DNA from: Prevotella sp.
GTDB lineage: Bacteria; Bacteroidota; Bacteroidia; Bacteroidales; Bacteroidaceae
Direction: 5' to 3'
Assembly: GCA_021636625.1 (NCBI GenBank)
Contig: JAJWLX010000009.1
Span: 1 to 64,000 of the forward strand
Length of the DNA stretch: 64,000 nucleotides
The position numbers and the translations under genes were made by a program. Positions 50,837-59,908 of the stretch are shown piece by piece. The notes below the pieces were generated by a model that was not told where the DNA came from, searched no databases, and was given only the letters and a program-made list of their open reading frames with translations. Within the stretch, counting starts at the first letter, position 1; the number at the start of each line of letters is the position of its first letter.

Positions 50837-52819
50837 ATGAGTAAGCTGTATAATCAGAATCAACCAAACAAGACCCCATTCGCAGGGATGTTCTACAAGC
50901 TTAAGGTGTCCCTCTTCGTCAATCGTTTGACAAGTTGGTATTTTTCTAAGAGCGCCCTTCCATATTGGTGCATCCTGTCATTGGATAGCATCGCGATTCT
51001 CTTTGCAGGTATGATAGCCACCTATATCGCAGAAGGCGGAGAAGTGGTGGCTAATAATTTCTGGAGTTATGTCCTTACTTACGTCTGCACCCTTCCACTC
51101 TTTGTCGTGGGTATGCGGATCTTCCATACCTATTCCGGCATCATGCGCTATTCATCGTTTGTTGATCTCATGCGCATTTCCGGAGCATTGGTTCTGGGCT
51201 TTATACTCAATAGCCTCCTCTTGACTTTATTGCCAGACGGACTTCTCTGCAAAGTATCTGCAGAGGCAATCATCGTGATGCTCTTCATCTCGATGTGTAT
51301 GATGTGGACGATGCGAATCATCGTCAAGTACATGTACGATTCCACCTTCTCTGCCGATATCCGTACTCCGGTATTCATTCTCGGTGTAAGTGAAGGCGGT
51401 ATCTCCCTGGCAAAGTCCATGCGCAATGAGCATCCGTCCCAGTATATCCTCAAGGGTTTCACCACCACGGAAGAGAATATGATAGGCAAGTACCTCCTGG
51501 GTTGTGAGGTTTTCGCATACGATGAGAAGCTGCTGTCCGTCATGGACAAGATGAACATCAAGACTCTCTTTGTCAGTCCGATGGTAACCGACAAGTTCCT
51601 GGAGATGCAGGATATGATCGACAAGCTTACCGCTGCCGGCATCAAGATTATGATGATGCCGAAGGCACAGTGGTGGGACGGCAAGTCAAACCTCCGCCAC
51701 CAGATGATGCGTGAGGTGGATATCGAAGATCTTCTGCCACGTGATAAGATAGAAGTAGATATGGATGCCATCGGCAAGCTCCTCAGCGGCCGCACCATCC
51801 TGATTACGGGAGCAGCCGGAAGTATCGGTTCCGAGATGGTGAAGCAGATAGCCATCTACAAGCCAGCCCGTCTGGTCTTGGTAGATGAGGCTGAGACCCC
51901 GATGCACGATGTCCGCCTCTTTATGAACAAGAACTATCCTGAGATACCTTGCGAGACCATCGTCACCAGCATCACCAATGCCACCCGTATGGAGCGCATC
52001 TTCTCAGCCGACCGTCCCGACTATGTATTCCATGCCGCTGCTTACAAGCATGTGCCGATGATGGAGGACAATCCAGCCGAGGCAGTACAGAATAATATAT
52101 ATGGTACGCGCGTGATAGCCGACATGGCAGTGAAGTACGGCACGAAGAAGTTCGTGATGATCTCAACGGACAAGGCAGTAAACCCAACCAACGTGATGGG
52201 TTGCAGCAAGCGAATCTGCGAGATCTACTGTCAGTCGTTGAACAAGGCGATAGTAGATGGCAAGGTCAAGGGTGTCACCCAGTTTGTCACCACCCGTTTT
52301 GGTAATGTCTTGGGCAGCAACGGTTCAGTTATTCCAATCTTCAAGAAGCAGATAGCGACGGGCGGTCCAATCACCGTCACCCATCCCGACATCATCCGTT
52401 TCTTCATGCTTATCCCGGAAGCCTGCAAGCTGGTATTGGAGGCAGGCACAATGGGTAAGGGCGGCGAGATCTTCGTCTTCGACATGGGCAAGCCAGTCCG
52501 CATCGCCGACCTGGCAAAGCGCATGATAGCCCTCTCGGGAGTAGATGGCATCGACATCAAATACGTAGGATTGCGTGATGGCGAGAAACTCTATGAGGAA
52601 GTGCTGAATGACAAGGAAGCCACCGTCCCAACCCATCATCCAAAGATTATGGTAGCGAAGGTTCGTGAGTATCCATACGAGTTAGCCCTGAAGAACGAGC
52701 AGTCTCTCTACGACCTCTCCTTCACCTACGACGACATGGCAATCGTAAAGAAGATGAAGGAAATCGTCCCAGAGTACAAGAGCCAGCACTCGAAGTACTC
52801 CCAGCTGGATGCGCAGTAA
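50837..52819 (+). CDS. CapD/WbpM-type membrane nucleoside-diphosphate-sugar dehydratase (EPS-2)
   Basis: A 660-residue paralogue of the enzyme at 23074: four membrane helices, then LITGAAGSIGSEMVKQIAIY, HAAAYKHVPMMEDNP, TDKAVNPTNVMGCSKRICEI, TTRFGNVLGSNGSVIP and GLRDGEKLYEEVL. It should form a 4-keto-6-deoxy-HexNAc nucleotide for the EPS-2 glycan. An N-terminal extension of about 30 residues (SKLYNQNQPNKTPFAGMF) is absent from the EPS-1 copy. It is the second gene of EPS-2, and the locus is then interrupted by the defence island. Confidence 0.93.
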   Translation: MSKLYNQNQPNKTPFAGMFYKLKVSLFVNRLTSWYFSKSALPYWCILSLDSIAILFAGMIATYIAEGGEVVANNFWSYVLTYVCTLPLFVVGMRIFHTYSGIMRYSSFVDLMRISGALVLGFILNSLLLTLLPDGLLCKVSAEAIIVMLFISMCMMWTMRIIVKYMYDSTFSADIRTPVFILGVSEGGISLAKSMRNEHPSQYILKGFTTTEENMIGKYLLGCEVFAYDEKLLSVMDKMNIKTLFVSPMVTDKFLEMQDMIDKLTAAGIKIMMMPKAQWWDGKSNLRHQMMREVDIEDLLPRDKIEVDMDAIGKLLSGRTILITGAAGSIGSEMVKQIAIYKPARLVLVDEAETPMHDVRLFMNKNYPEIPCETIVTSITNATRMERIFSADRPDYVFHAAAYKHVPMMEDNPAEAVQNNIYGTRVIADMAVKYGTKKFVMISTDKAVNPTNVMGCSKRICEIYCQSLNKAIVDGKVKGVTQFVTTRFGNVLGSNGSVIPIFKKQIATGGPITVTHPDIIRFFMLIPEACKLVLEAGTMGKGGEIFVFDMGKPVRIADLAKRMIALSGVDGIDIKYVGLRDGEKLYEEVLNDKEATVPTHHPKIMVAKVREYPYELALKNEQSLYDLSFTYDDMAIVKKMKEIVPEYKSQHSKYSQLDAQ

Positions 52820-52823
52820 AAAA

Positions 52824-52906
52824 CTGTGTTAATCCGTGGGACATTAAACCCAGACCGAGCAGGTCAAAGAATCTGTGTAAATCTGTGAAATCTGTGGGAC
52901 ATTAGG
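52824..52906. repeat. 'aatctgtgtaaatctgtgaaatctgtgggac' repeat
   Basis: A copy of the dispersed short-word repeat just after the CapD stop codon. It marks the left boundary of the island, as its relative does at 1811-1876 before the left toxin-antitoxin unit. Confidence 0.6.
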
Positions 52907-52933
52907 GCATGAAGCAAAAACTCTCCTCAAAAA

Positions 52934-52965
52934 TTTGGTAGTTTCAAAGAAAACTCTTATATTTG
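52934..52965 (+). promoter_or_regulatory. Promoter of the orphan antitoxin
   Basis: TTTG at 52934-52937 and TATATTTG at 52958-52965 are 20 bases apart. AAGGAGAT (52977-52984) provides the ribosome site. Confidence 0.75.
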
Positions 52966-52989
52966 CACTTAAAAAAAGGAGATACAATT

Positions 52990-53256
52990 ATGAATACAAT
53001 AGCAATTGATAGCAATATATATAAAGGAGCGGAAAGTTATGCTAAATTGCATAATATTAGTGTAACTGCTGCAATAGAAAAGGCGATTTCTATGTTTTTG
53101 CAAAAGGTACAACCTAAGCAAAGACTATTAGAAACCGATGAATTTAGAGATGCTTTGTCTTATGTGAAGACATTAAAGGCAAAAGGTGGCAAACCGATAC
53201 CGGCAGATGAAAATAGCTTAGATGCGTTGGTTGAAAAAAAATATGCATTATTGTAG
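52990..53256 (+). CDS. Solitary antitoxin-like protein
   Basis: An 88-residue protein that begins MNTIAIDSNIYKGAESYAKL, then HNISVTAAIEKAISMFL, a ribbon/helix-like start of type II antitoxins in Bacteroidota, and ends DALSYVKTLKAKGGKPIPAD, with ENSLDALVEKKYALL. The start is fixed by the ribosome site at 52977. No toxin gene follows; a B-type repeat begins 13 bases after the stop. It is probably one half of a pair whose toxin was lost or replaced during exchange at the repeat. Confidence 0.65.
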   Translation: MNTIAIDSNIYKGAESYAKLHNISVTAAIEKAISMFLQKVQPKQRLLETDEFRDALSYVKTLKAKGGKPIPADENSLDALVEKKYALL

Positions 53257-53268
53257 CAAGTTATAGTA

Positions 53269-53547
53269 AGGCGGTCTCATCCCGCATAATTTGGCGAAGA
53301 CCTTTGATGGTCCGCCAACCTTATAGCGTAGCGGTTCCGAGCACCGGAGGGCGGTTACATCCTTCCTTTCTGAGAAGGGAAGGCTTGGTTAGGATGTGGA
53401 GCTCCCTTTGGCTAAAGGGAGACGGAGGGATTCGAAAAAGTCAGCACTGAGGGCGGTTACATCCCTAATCCCTATGGTAGGGATTTAGGGCTTGGGTATA
53501 TAGGGTAAGGACCCTCCCGCTGGGGAGGGACAGGTGGGGCAAAAAAA
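53269..53547. repeat. Multi-hairpin repeat, copy B1
   Basis: It starts ggcggtctcatcccgc and has ggcgaagacctttgatggtccgcc, then CCTTCCtttctgagAAGGGAAGG, CTCCCTTTggctAAAGGGAG, CCCTAATCCCTAtggTAGGGATTTAGGG and CCCTCCCgctgGGGAGGG. The first half matches B2 and B3, the second half resembles the A repeats. It fills the 318-base gap between the antitoxin and the small gene. Confidence 0.8.
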
Positions 53548-53574
53548 TACAATAATTAATAAGGAGATTATATT

Positions 53575-53727
53575 ATGAACATAGAAGAGAAAAAAGCAGA
53601 TTTTATGCGTCGCTTCAAGGCTTCTAGAGAGCGAAAGGCAGAATACATAGCACAAATGGAAAAGCGTATGCGTGATGACTATCGCCGCAGAACCGGCAAG
53701 GAAGCAGAATCATTTTGTGTGTTGTAA
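53575..53727 (+). CDS. Small charged protein, first gene of the second DUF6169-like pair
   Basis: A 50-residue very charged helix: MNIEEKKADFMRRFKASRER, then KAEYIAQMEKRMRDDYRRRT and GKEAESFCVL. AAGGAGAT at 53560-53567 fixes the start. It ends two bases before the next ATG. The layout repeats that of 2307-2450 with its partner; the sequences themselves are hardly alike beyond helix and charge. Confidence 0.7.
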   Translation: MNIEEKKADFMRRFKASRERKAEYIAQMEKRMRDDYRRRTGKEAESFCVL

Positions 53728-53729
53728 GA

Positions 53730-54239
53730 ATGAAAAAATTAGATTTAGTCAAGATTAATAGTTGTGCACCATATGCAGTAAAAGAAGACACGCAAGAAGG
53801 TGCATATACTTTTATCGCAGATTCAGGAGCTGAGTTTTCAATCGGCTTTATGCCTGATGATTTGATTCGATCCGATGAGTCCTACGAATTTATCATAGGT
53901 AATCTCAACGGTGTGAAATCACCTCGTGATAAAAAGGTCAAAGCTACAGTCATAGCCATTGTAGAGGAATTCTTTAATGCCAATAAGGCGACGATGTTGT
54001 TTTTATGCTCTACAAGTGACGGTAAGCAATTGATGAGAGGACGTTTGTTCAAGAATTGGTTCGATACATATAAGTATCGTAATCGTTTTACAATGGTGAC
54101 ATCTACTTTGTTAGATGAGTATGGAATAGACAATGTTGCTTCTGTAATCATCAGAAACGACAATCCTAATCTTGGTAAAGTATTGGCTGAATTTGGAGAA
54201 ACGATAGAAATGTTTAGCCATAAGCCAAGCATAGGTTAA
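53730..54239 (+). CDS. DUF6169-like protein, second copy
   Basis: The 169-residue product begins MKKLDLVKINSCAPYAVKED, then AYTFIADSGAEFSIGFMPDD and the strand KATMLFLCSTSDGKQLMRGR, then LFKNWFDTYKYRNRF. It has the length of the protein at 2450 and the same order of strand-rich start, L/YxC-D strand and basic aromatic helix. No catalytic motif is visible. It is coupled to the small gene upstream. Function unknown; a toxin or effector role is suggested by the arrangement and island context only. Confidence 0.6.
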   Translation: MKKLDLVKINSCAPYAVKEDTQEGAYTFIADSGAEFSIGFMPDDLIRSDESYEFIIGNLNGVKSPRDKKVKATVIAIVEEFFNANKATMLFLCSTSDGKQLMRGRLFKNWFDTYKYRNRFTMVTSTLLDEYGIDNVASVIIRNDNPNLGKVLAEFGETIEMFSHKPSIG

Positions 54240-54403
54240 TAAATACAATATTCCTCATTCGAGCGACGACAAGTGCAGAGCGATACTGCAATGGGGAACA
54301 AATATAACATTTTTCAAAATACTGATAGGTGTAACTACTTGTAATATAGTGGGGACGCTGTATTGGTGATATACATAAAACGTAGCTTAAAAACAGATAG
54401 ATT

Positions 54404-54676
54404 ATGCAAACATATATAGTTACATACGACCTGTCTGAACCAGGTCAAAGATACAATAAACTGATAGAATTGATTAAGTCAGAATATGCTTGGGCAAAGA
54501 TTGGATATTCTGCGTTTATCGTGAAAAGCAATGCTAGTCATACTGAGCTGAGAGATAGGTATAAGCAAGCTCTTGATTCTAATGATAAACTGTTCGTGGG
54601 TGCTGTGTCGGCACCTGCGGCCTGGTATGGCTTGTCTGATGAGGTTTCTAAATGGTTAAATAATAATTTGGAGTGA
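54404..54676 (+). CDS. Cas2/SinR-like small protein
   Basis: The 90-residue protein opens MQTYIVTYDLSEPGQRYNKL, with the strand and Asp pattern of Cas2-like ferredoxin folds (VTYDL), then WAKIGYSAFIVKSN and KLFVGAVSAPAAWYGLSDEV. No CRISPR repeat or other cas gene is near, so it is a stand-alone Cas2-like (SinR/VapD-type) protein. It is followed after one base by a membrane coiled-coil protein, suggesting a functional pair. The function of such stand-alone proteins is not established to my knowledge. Confidence 0.7.
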   Translation: MQTYIVTYDLSEPGQRYNKLIELIKSEYAWAKIGYSAFIVKSNASHTELRDRYKQALDSNDKLFVGAVSAPAAWYGLSDEVSKWLNNNLE

Positions 54677-54677
54677 T

Positions 54678-55514
54678 ATGGAATCTAAAGAACAAAATAA
54701 AAAGGATAAACAAGTGTCCATTCATCATCTTTATTATGCAATAGTTATTGCGGGTTTGATAATTTTGTTTGGAATTTTGATCTTTCCTCATGGGGTGTCA
54801 AGATATGCTTTTGATAATGTTTCATTTGCATCAACTATTACATCAATAGTTTTAGCTGTAGTATCAATTGTGTATTCAATAATCTCTGGAAATGCTTCGA
54901 CTGGTCAGCTTGAAAATGTCAGAGATATTAATTCTGAGATAAAGAAGCAATTGGATGGTTTTAGCCATATTGAGGAAAATATCTCAAAGTTAGTCAATGA
55001 TAAAGTAGGGCAAGTACAAAGCGAAGTGAAAACTGTAAGTGAAGGACAGAAAGAAATGTCGGAACGTATTAATGAAATGGGCAAGAACTTGATGCTCCCT
55101 TCTGTACCTGATGGGCTTAAGGGTGCTGATTTTTCTAATAACTCAGCTTACGGAGATGTCTTCTTGTATGCATGCTTGTTGGCTTTTAAGAAGAAAATGA
55201 ATTTTCCTTCTGAAATATTTACGACTAGTATCAATGACTACAATTATTGGTATGGTTACTTTATTGCTCTAACAGTTTGTTATCCACAGAAACTTCAAAT
55301 TTTACAAGAAAAAGGCAAAGAACTTTTTGTTATGAAAATAACCGCATTTGATGAATCTTTTTTTGGAAATATTCATATAATAAAAGAAAGAATAGATAGG
55401 CGCGCAAATGCTGGAAGCCCAAATGATTCTTTGCAAAAATATCTGTATAAAATAAATTGTTACTTTAACAATATCGAAGATGTCGATAATTTTAAAAACG
55501 AGGAAATACAATAA
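54678..55514 (+). CDS. Membrane-anchored coiled-coil protein paired with the Cas2-like protein
   Basis: Two membrane helices at about residues 19-39 (YYAIVIAGLIILFGILIF) and 50-70 (TITSIVLAVVSIVYSIIS) are followed by a coiled coil at about 75-150 (IKKQLDGFSHIEENISKLVN, then VKTVSEGQKEMSERINEMGK) and a soluble C-terminal domain of about 120 residues (DVFLYACLLAFKKKMNFPSE). I recognise no family. One base separates it from the Cas2-like gene. A membrane effector regulated by a small cytosolic sensor would fit this layout; that is inference. Confidence 0.65.
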   Translation: MESKEQNKKDKQVSIHHLYYAIVIAGLIILFGILIFPHGVSRYAFDNVSFASTITSIVLAVVSIVYSIISGNASTGQLENVRDINSEIKKQLDGFSHIEENISKLVNDKVGQVQSEVKTVSEGQKEMSERINEMGKNLMLPSVPDGLKGADFSNNSAYGDVFLYACLLAFKKKMNFPSEIFTTSINDYNYWYGYFIALTVCYPQKLQILQEKGKELFVMKITAFDESFFGNIHIIKERIDRRANAGSPNDSLQKYLYKINCYFNNIEDVDNFKNEEIQ

Positions 55515-55518
55515 GTAA

Positions 55519-55605
55519 TGATACAACCAAAGATTTCTGTAGTGACGGTATGCTACAATGCCGTCAACGACATTATGAGGGAAAACAATTCTCTCTGTCA
55601 TAAAT
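55519..55605 (+). pseudogene. GT2 glycosyltransferase N-terminal fossil
   Basis: The start MIQPKISVVTVCYNAVNDI is the invariant opening of capsule GT2 enzymes. One extra A in gggaaaacaattctctctgtc breaks the frame; without it the reading is MRETILSVI, as expected in the family. The sequence then ends in repeat B2. It is the remains of a glycan gene into which the island was built. Confidence 0.8.
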
Positions 55606-55795
55606 CTGGCGAAGACCTTTGATGGTCCGCCAACCTTATAGCGTAGTGGTTCTGAGCACCGGAGGGCGGTTACATCCTCTCGTTCCTGAGGAAAGAGAGG
55701 CTTGGTAAGAAAAGTGTAGCTCTCCTTGCAGTAGAGACGGAGAGGTAGAAAAAATCCTTCTTTAATGGTAAAGAAGGACGGGTAGGTTTTCGAAA
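55606..55795. repeat. Multi-hairpin repeat, copy B2
   Basis: It has tggcgaagacctttgatgg, the gagcaccggagggcggttac word, CCTCTCgttcctgaggaaGAGAGG, and CCTTCTTTaatggtAAAGAAGG. It is about 90 percent identical to B3. The gap 55796-56021 holds no other feature than the start region of the next operon. Confidence 0.8.
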
Positions 55796-56021
55796 ATCTT
55801 ATCAGGTCCCTAATCCCATGTAATTATAACTCGAACAAAAAGGTGAATGTCAAGGCTGCCTAATAGGTAGCTTTGGCAATACCAATTAATAATATGCTTT
55901 TTTTGAAAAATGTTGGATGTGCTAACTGCTGAAAATCAGTAGTTACGTTCTAACGGTGATTTACGTATCAAAGTTTCGTTTGTGGATATTCTCTTGCGAA
56001 TCTTTTGTTAAAATATACAAT

Positions 56022-57758
56022 ATGGATGATTTAAAAACACGTGTTCTTTGTGTAGATATGCCACAAGGTGTAATTAATTACCTTACAAAGGAACAATTGG
56101 ATGTTTATGATTATAAGGTAGAACCTTCTTTGGATGCTAGAAATCTTGATTATTCTTGGGATAGATTGTCAATAGCGATGCCATTTAATATTCCACAGAA
56201 TCTTCATGAGTATTCTATGATTATTCAAGATTTGTCTCCAAATTCAAAGATAATACCTTATGATATATCAAAACACAAGGGGAAAAAGGCTATATCTGAT
56301 GCAAACGATATATATCAGTGCTTATGTTTGAGAAAACCACAGAATGTGTTTGACCCATTGCCTTTTACCTGCCGTTTAATAGGAAATGGTTTGAAAGCGA
56401 AAAAAGGAAAGATGATTAAAGTGTTTTTCCAATCTGAAAAATATTACGTTGATTATAGTTGTATTAGAACTGACGGATATATTAAAAACGTAGGTTGTTT
56501 TTCAAACTATGAATGTATTGAGAATTTTACTAAAGATGTCTTGGCTGGTAATAGGGTTAAATTGAATGATGAATATAGGCTAGCACATGCATTGTTCTCA
56601 GGAATCGAGGAACAATTATCATATTCTCAAACATTTAAGCATCCAACCTTTAATCAACCTGGTTCATATAAAGAAGAACTTGATGAAAATTTTATTCCTC
56701 TTTTACTCAATGAGCAAGATCAAATCATTTCTTATGCTTATTATAATAAGTGGAATGGTTCTGTAACATTTATGTTGCCTCAGATAGATGATAAGAAAGT
56801 TTTGTTGGAGAGGTTGTTTACAGAATGTCTTTATAAGCATTTCTCGGAATTATTCCCTTTGCAAACGAAGAACTCTTGGTTGGAAAATGATAATTATGTG
56901 CTACCTGAGATAATTCAGTTGAATAGAGAAAAGAAGGAAGCTCTAAAGCAATATGAAGATATCGTCAAACAGAAGGATAAGTCTATTGAAAAGATAAAGA
57001 AGAAACACAATTTTCTTTATTCTATGTTGACAGAAACTGGAGAAAAGTTAGTTAATAATGTGAAGATTTTCTTGGAGTGGTTGGACTTTAGGAATGTAAA
57101 GTCTATGGACGCTACAGTCAAGGAAGGCGAGAATTTTGAGGAAGACTTGCAAGTCCTGCTGGATAATGATGAACTCTTAATCATAGAAGTGAAAGGTCTT
57201 CATGGTACTTCTAAAGATAATGAATGCGCACAGATTTCAAAGATAGAGACTCGCCGTGTGCATGAAGGAAAATATAGCAAGGTACATTCCTTGTATATAG
57301 TAAATAATGAACGAGGCAAAGAACCTCTTAAGCGACAGATGCCTCCCTTCACTGCTCATCAGATAAAAGATGCAGAATATTCGTATAGGGCGATGGCTTA
57401 TACATATCAGTTGTTTAATCTATATTTTGAGATAAAAAATGGCGTTATAACAAAGGAAGAGGCGAGGAATGCCTTGCTTGTTCCTGGTATCGTTAGTTTT
57501 CATTCGAATTTCAAAGTCTTGGGGAAGCCATATAATTATATTACACATTCGAATGTTGTATGTGTAGAAATACATGACACAAACATATCTGTAGGAGATT
57601 CCATTTACTTTGAGGATATAAATAAGAGATTTCATTCAACCAAAATACTCTGTATTCAAGTTAATCACAAGAATTTTGATTCGATTAATGAAGGAAAGGT
57701 CGGAATTGAGTTGGATACGAAAGTTGCTCGTAATGCAGTGCTATATATAAAAAAATAA
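56022..57758 (+). CDS. PD-(D/E)xK nuclease-domain protein, first gene of the NACHT operon
   Basis: The 578-residue protein (MDDLKTRVLCVDMPQGVINY) has an unrecognised N-terminal half, a basic coiled coil at about 305-340 (KKEALKQYEDIVKQKDKSIE), and a nuclease core: FEEDLQVLLDNDELLIIEVK, then GLHGTSKDNECAQISKIETR, i.e. Asp, Glu-x-Lys at about 389-391 and a downstream Gln. It ends in strands (VSFHSNFKVLGKPYNYITHS). The start was chosen at 56022, as the upstream in-frame ATG has no ribosome site. Six bases separate it from the NACHT gene. It is the likely nucleic-acid-cutting effector. Confidence 0.72.
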   Translation: MDDLKTRVLCVDMPQGVINYLTKEQLDVYDYKVEPSLDARNLDYSWDRLSIAMPFNIPQNLHEYSMIIQDLSPNSKIIPYDISKHKGKKAISDANDIYQCLCLRKPQNVFDPLPFTCRLIGNGLKAKKGKMIKVFFQSEKYYVDYSCIRTDGYIKNVGCFSNYECIENFTKDVLAGNRVKLNDEYRLAHALFSGIEEQLSYSQTFKHPTFNQPGSYKEELDENFIPLLLNEQDQIISYAYYNKWNGSVTFMLPQIDDKKVLLERLFTECLYKHFSELFPLQTKNSWLENDNYVLPEIIQLNREKKEALKQYEDIVKQKDKSIEKIKKKHNFLYSMLTETGEKLVNNVKIFLEWLDFRNVKSMDATVKEGENFEEDLQVLLDNDELLIIEVKGLHGTSKDNECAQISKIETRRVHEGKYSKVHSLYIVNNERGKEPLKRQMPPFTAHQIKDAEYSYRAMAYTYQLFNLYFEIKNGVITKEEARNALLVPGIVSFHSNFKVLGKPYNYITHSNVVCVEIHDTNISVGDSIYFEDINKRFHSTKILCIQVNHKNFDSINEGKVGIELDTKVARNAVLYIKK

Positions 57759-57764
57759 GAAATT

Positions 57765-59900
57765 ATGTGTATAGATAAATCATATTTTTTTAAGGCAAGA
57801 GAACTATTCAATGAGTATGGCTATACAGAATTGAACACCCAATACGATGATTGTTTGGCATTTTTGCTAGATGGAATGTATCCTTGTATAGAATTGATTT
57901 CTAGTGAAAGTGGCGAAAAACATGCGGAAAGTCTTAAAAAGGATTATAAAGAGATGGATTATGCTGTGAAAATTTTCAGCAATAGTTCTATCGACGAATT
58001 GGAAAAATACTTGTTTAATGGCTTTTTTAAGGTGGAAGCTGCAAATAGAAGAATTTCAAGAATGTATGAGGAATATACTTCTTCTGTTATGAAGCCTTAT
58101 GGAAAGCAAGGTAGTGATTATGAATATATTGATGTTTCTTATACCGTAGAGCATGGTATGGAGAAAACTGAGTCAAAAACTGATGGCATTGTAGATTCTA
58201 TTTATGATAATATGAAGGGTGATGAGCCAAAACTTATTATAGTAGAGGCTGCAGCTGGTTATGGTAAGACATCTACGGCTTATGAGGTTCTTCACAAATA
58301 TGCAAATATCGAAATGGACATCCGACCAATCTTTATGAAACTGGAGAAAGATAGAAGTGCCAATACTTTCCGCTATCTTTTGTTATCCCATATAGATAGA
58401 GACTTCGATATTCAGCTGAAAAATGATATTGTAATAAAGAATATCAAGAACGGCCGAATTCCACTTATAATAGATGGATTTGACGAATTGTTGAGCAAGG
58501 ATTTGGATGAGGGAAAACAAGATACTGCTTTTGGAGAAGTTGAGACGATGTTGTCTACTATAGCTGACTTACTTACGAATAGAGCGAAAGTGGTTCTTAC
58601 AAGTCGTAAAACGGCAATCTTCTCAGGACCAAGTTTTGCAGAGTGGTATAACAATCAAAAAGAAGCGCATTCAACTTTCTCGTTGATTCGTTATCAGTTG
58701 GATTCTCCCACAATAGAACAATGGTTGCCAAATGGTCGAAAACAAAAATTACCATTTGCAGATTCTTCTAGCGTATCTAATCCAGTTTTGTTGAGCTATT
58801 TGAGATATTGTGATGATAAAGATTTTAAAAAGTCGGTTAAAACCCCAGATGAATTAATTGATAATTTCTTTTCTTTCATGTTGCGAAGAGAGATGGAAAG
58901 GCAAAACTTACCTTTGTCTCCTTCAGAACAAAGAAAAATTTTCAGTCATTTGGCTTGTATCTTTGGTGGCTATGGCATAACGGCTGATGTAAGAAGCCGA
59001 GTTAAGGAGCAGATTGGAGAAATAGCCTATGGTGTTATTGCAAATTATGCAAGCTCGTCTCAGGACATAGACAATATAACAAACTCTTTGACTAATCATG
59101 CTTTGTTAGATAGAAAGGGCTTTTCTAATGTAGGCTTTATAAATGATTTTATATTTGGGTTATTGTTAAAAGATTCCATCATTGAAGATGGAACAAATCC
59201 AATGTATCATGAGTTTCATCAATCTACACCAAATTCTTATTTAGCTAAAGCCATACTTGCTTCTTCTATTTTAGGAGAAGAGACAAAAAGTTCTTTTTGG
59301 GAATGTTTGAAGAAAGAATGTAAGCTAAATTCAGAGGGACAATTTTGGGCAGATGTTCTTTTAATGGGTGAGACAAAACATAAACTATCGAGTCTCTATA
59401 TTTCGGATAGTACTTTAGTAAATAAATTCTTAGGAAATTCTAAAGAACCTTTGATTCAATGTACCTTTGCAAATGTTAAATTTAGCAATTGTGTATTTGA
59501 TGAAGCTGGGTTGCATCGATGCTATTTTATTTCATGCACTTTTGATAATTGTCAGAGTATCAATGAAGATCTTGCTTTAATCTTTATGGATTGTGAATTT
59601 TATAATTGCGATTCATGGATCAAGGGCTATCCTCATGACGATGCTACAGAAGATATTTGTTTACCAGATAATGAAAAAGAAGAAAGTTTGGAAGTAAAGA
59701 TACTCCGAAAATATCTTAAGGTTGATAATAGAAATAGACGTATGAAAATGATATCCAAAGTGAGAGAGAATTTCTTGGATAATCCAAAAGAGTTTCATAA
59801 GTGTTTTGAACGTCTTGTTAGTAAAAAATTACTTTGTTGTAATGGAGATAAGTCATTTTTGACTGATGAGGGCTTTACGTATATAACAAGCAAATTGTAA
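57765..59900 (+). CDS. NACHT/STAND NTPase
   Basis: A 711-residue NLR-like ATPase. Walker A EAAAGYGKTST is at about 161-171, Walker B IPLIIDGFDELLS at about 232-244, and TNRAKVVLTSRKTAIFSG is the sensor strand with Arg; helical WHD-like regions follow. Near 565-605 there are pentapeptide-like lines (CTFANVKFSNCVFDEAGLHR), then CYFISCTFDNCQS. The N-terminal 110 residues contain no domain I can name. Bacterial NACHT proteins sense phage components and trigger an effector. It lies between the nuclease and a RelA/SpoT-domain gene in one operon. Confidence 0.85.
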   Translation: MCIDKSYFFKARELFNEYGYTELNTQYDDCLAFLLDGMYPCIELISSESGEKHAESLKKDYKEMDYAVKIFSNSSIDELEKYLFNGFFKVEAANRRISRMYEEYTSSVMKPYGKQGSDYEYIDVSYTVEHGMEKTESKTDGIVDSIYDNMKGDEPKLIIVEAAAGYGKTSTAYEVLHKYANIEMDIRPIFMKLEKDRSANTFRYLLLSHIDRDFDIQLKNDIVIKNIKNGRIPLIIDGFDELLSKDLDEGKQDTAFGEVETMLSTIADLLTNRAKVVLTSRKTAIFSGPSFAEWYNNQKEAHSTFSLIRYQLDSPTIEQWLPNGRKQKLPFADSSSVSNPVLLSYLRYCDDKDFKKSVKTPDELIDNFFSFMLRREMERQNLPLSPSEQRKIFSHLACIFGGYGITADVRSRVKEQIGEIAYGVIANYASSSQDIDNITNSLTNHALLDRKGFSNVGFINDFIFGLLLKDSIIEDGTNPMYHEFHQSTPNSYLAKAILASSILGEETKSSFWECLKKECKLNSEGQFWADVLLMGETKHKLSSLYISDSTLVNKFLGNSKEPLIQCTFANVKFSNCVFDEAGLHRCYFISCTFDNCQSINEDLALIFMDCEFYNCDSWIKGYPHDDATEDICLPDNEKEESLEVKILRKYLKVDNRNRRMKMISKVRENFLDNPKEFHKCFERLVSKKLLCCNGDKSFLTDEGFTYITSKL

Positions 59901-59908
59901 TAGATTTT

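Noticed and set aside
54404..54676. Possible CRISPR-Cas locus around the Cas2-like gene
   Set aside because: No direct-repeat array, no cas1 and no effector gene nearby; the protein is treated as stand-alone Cas2-like.
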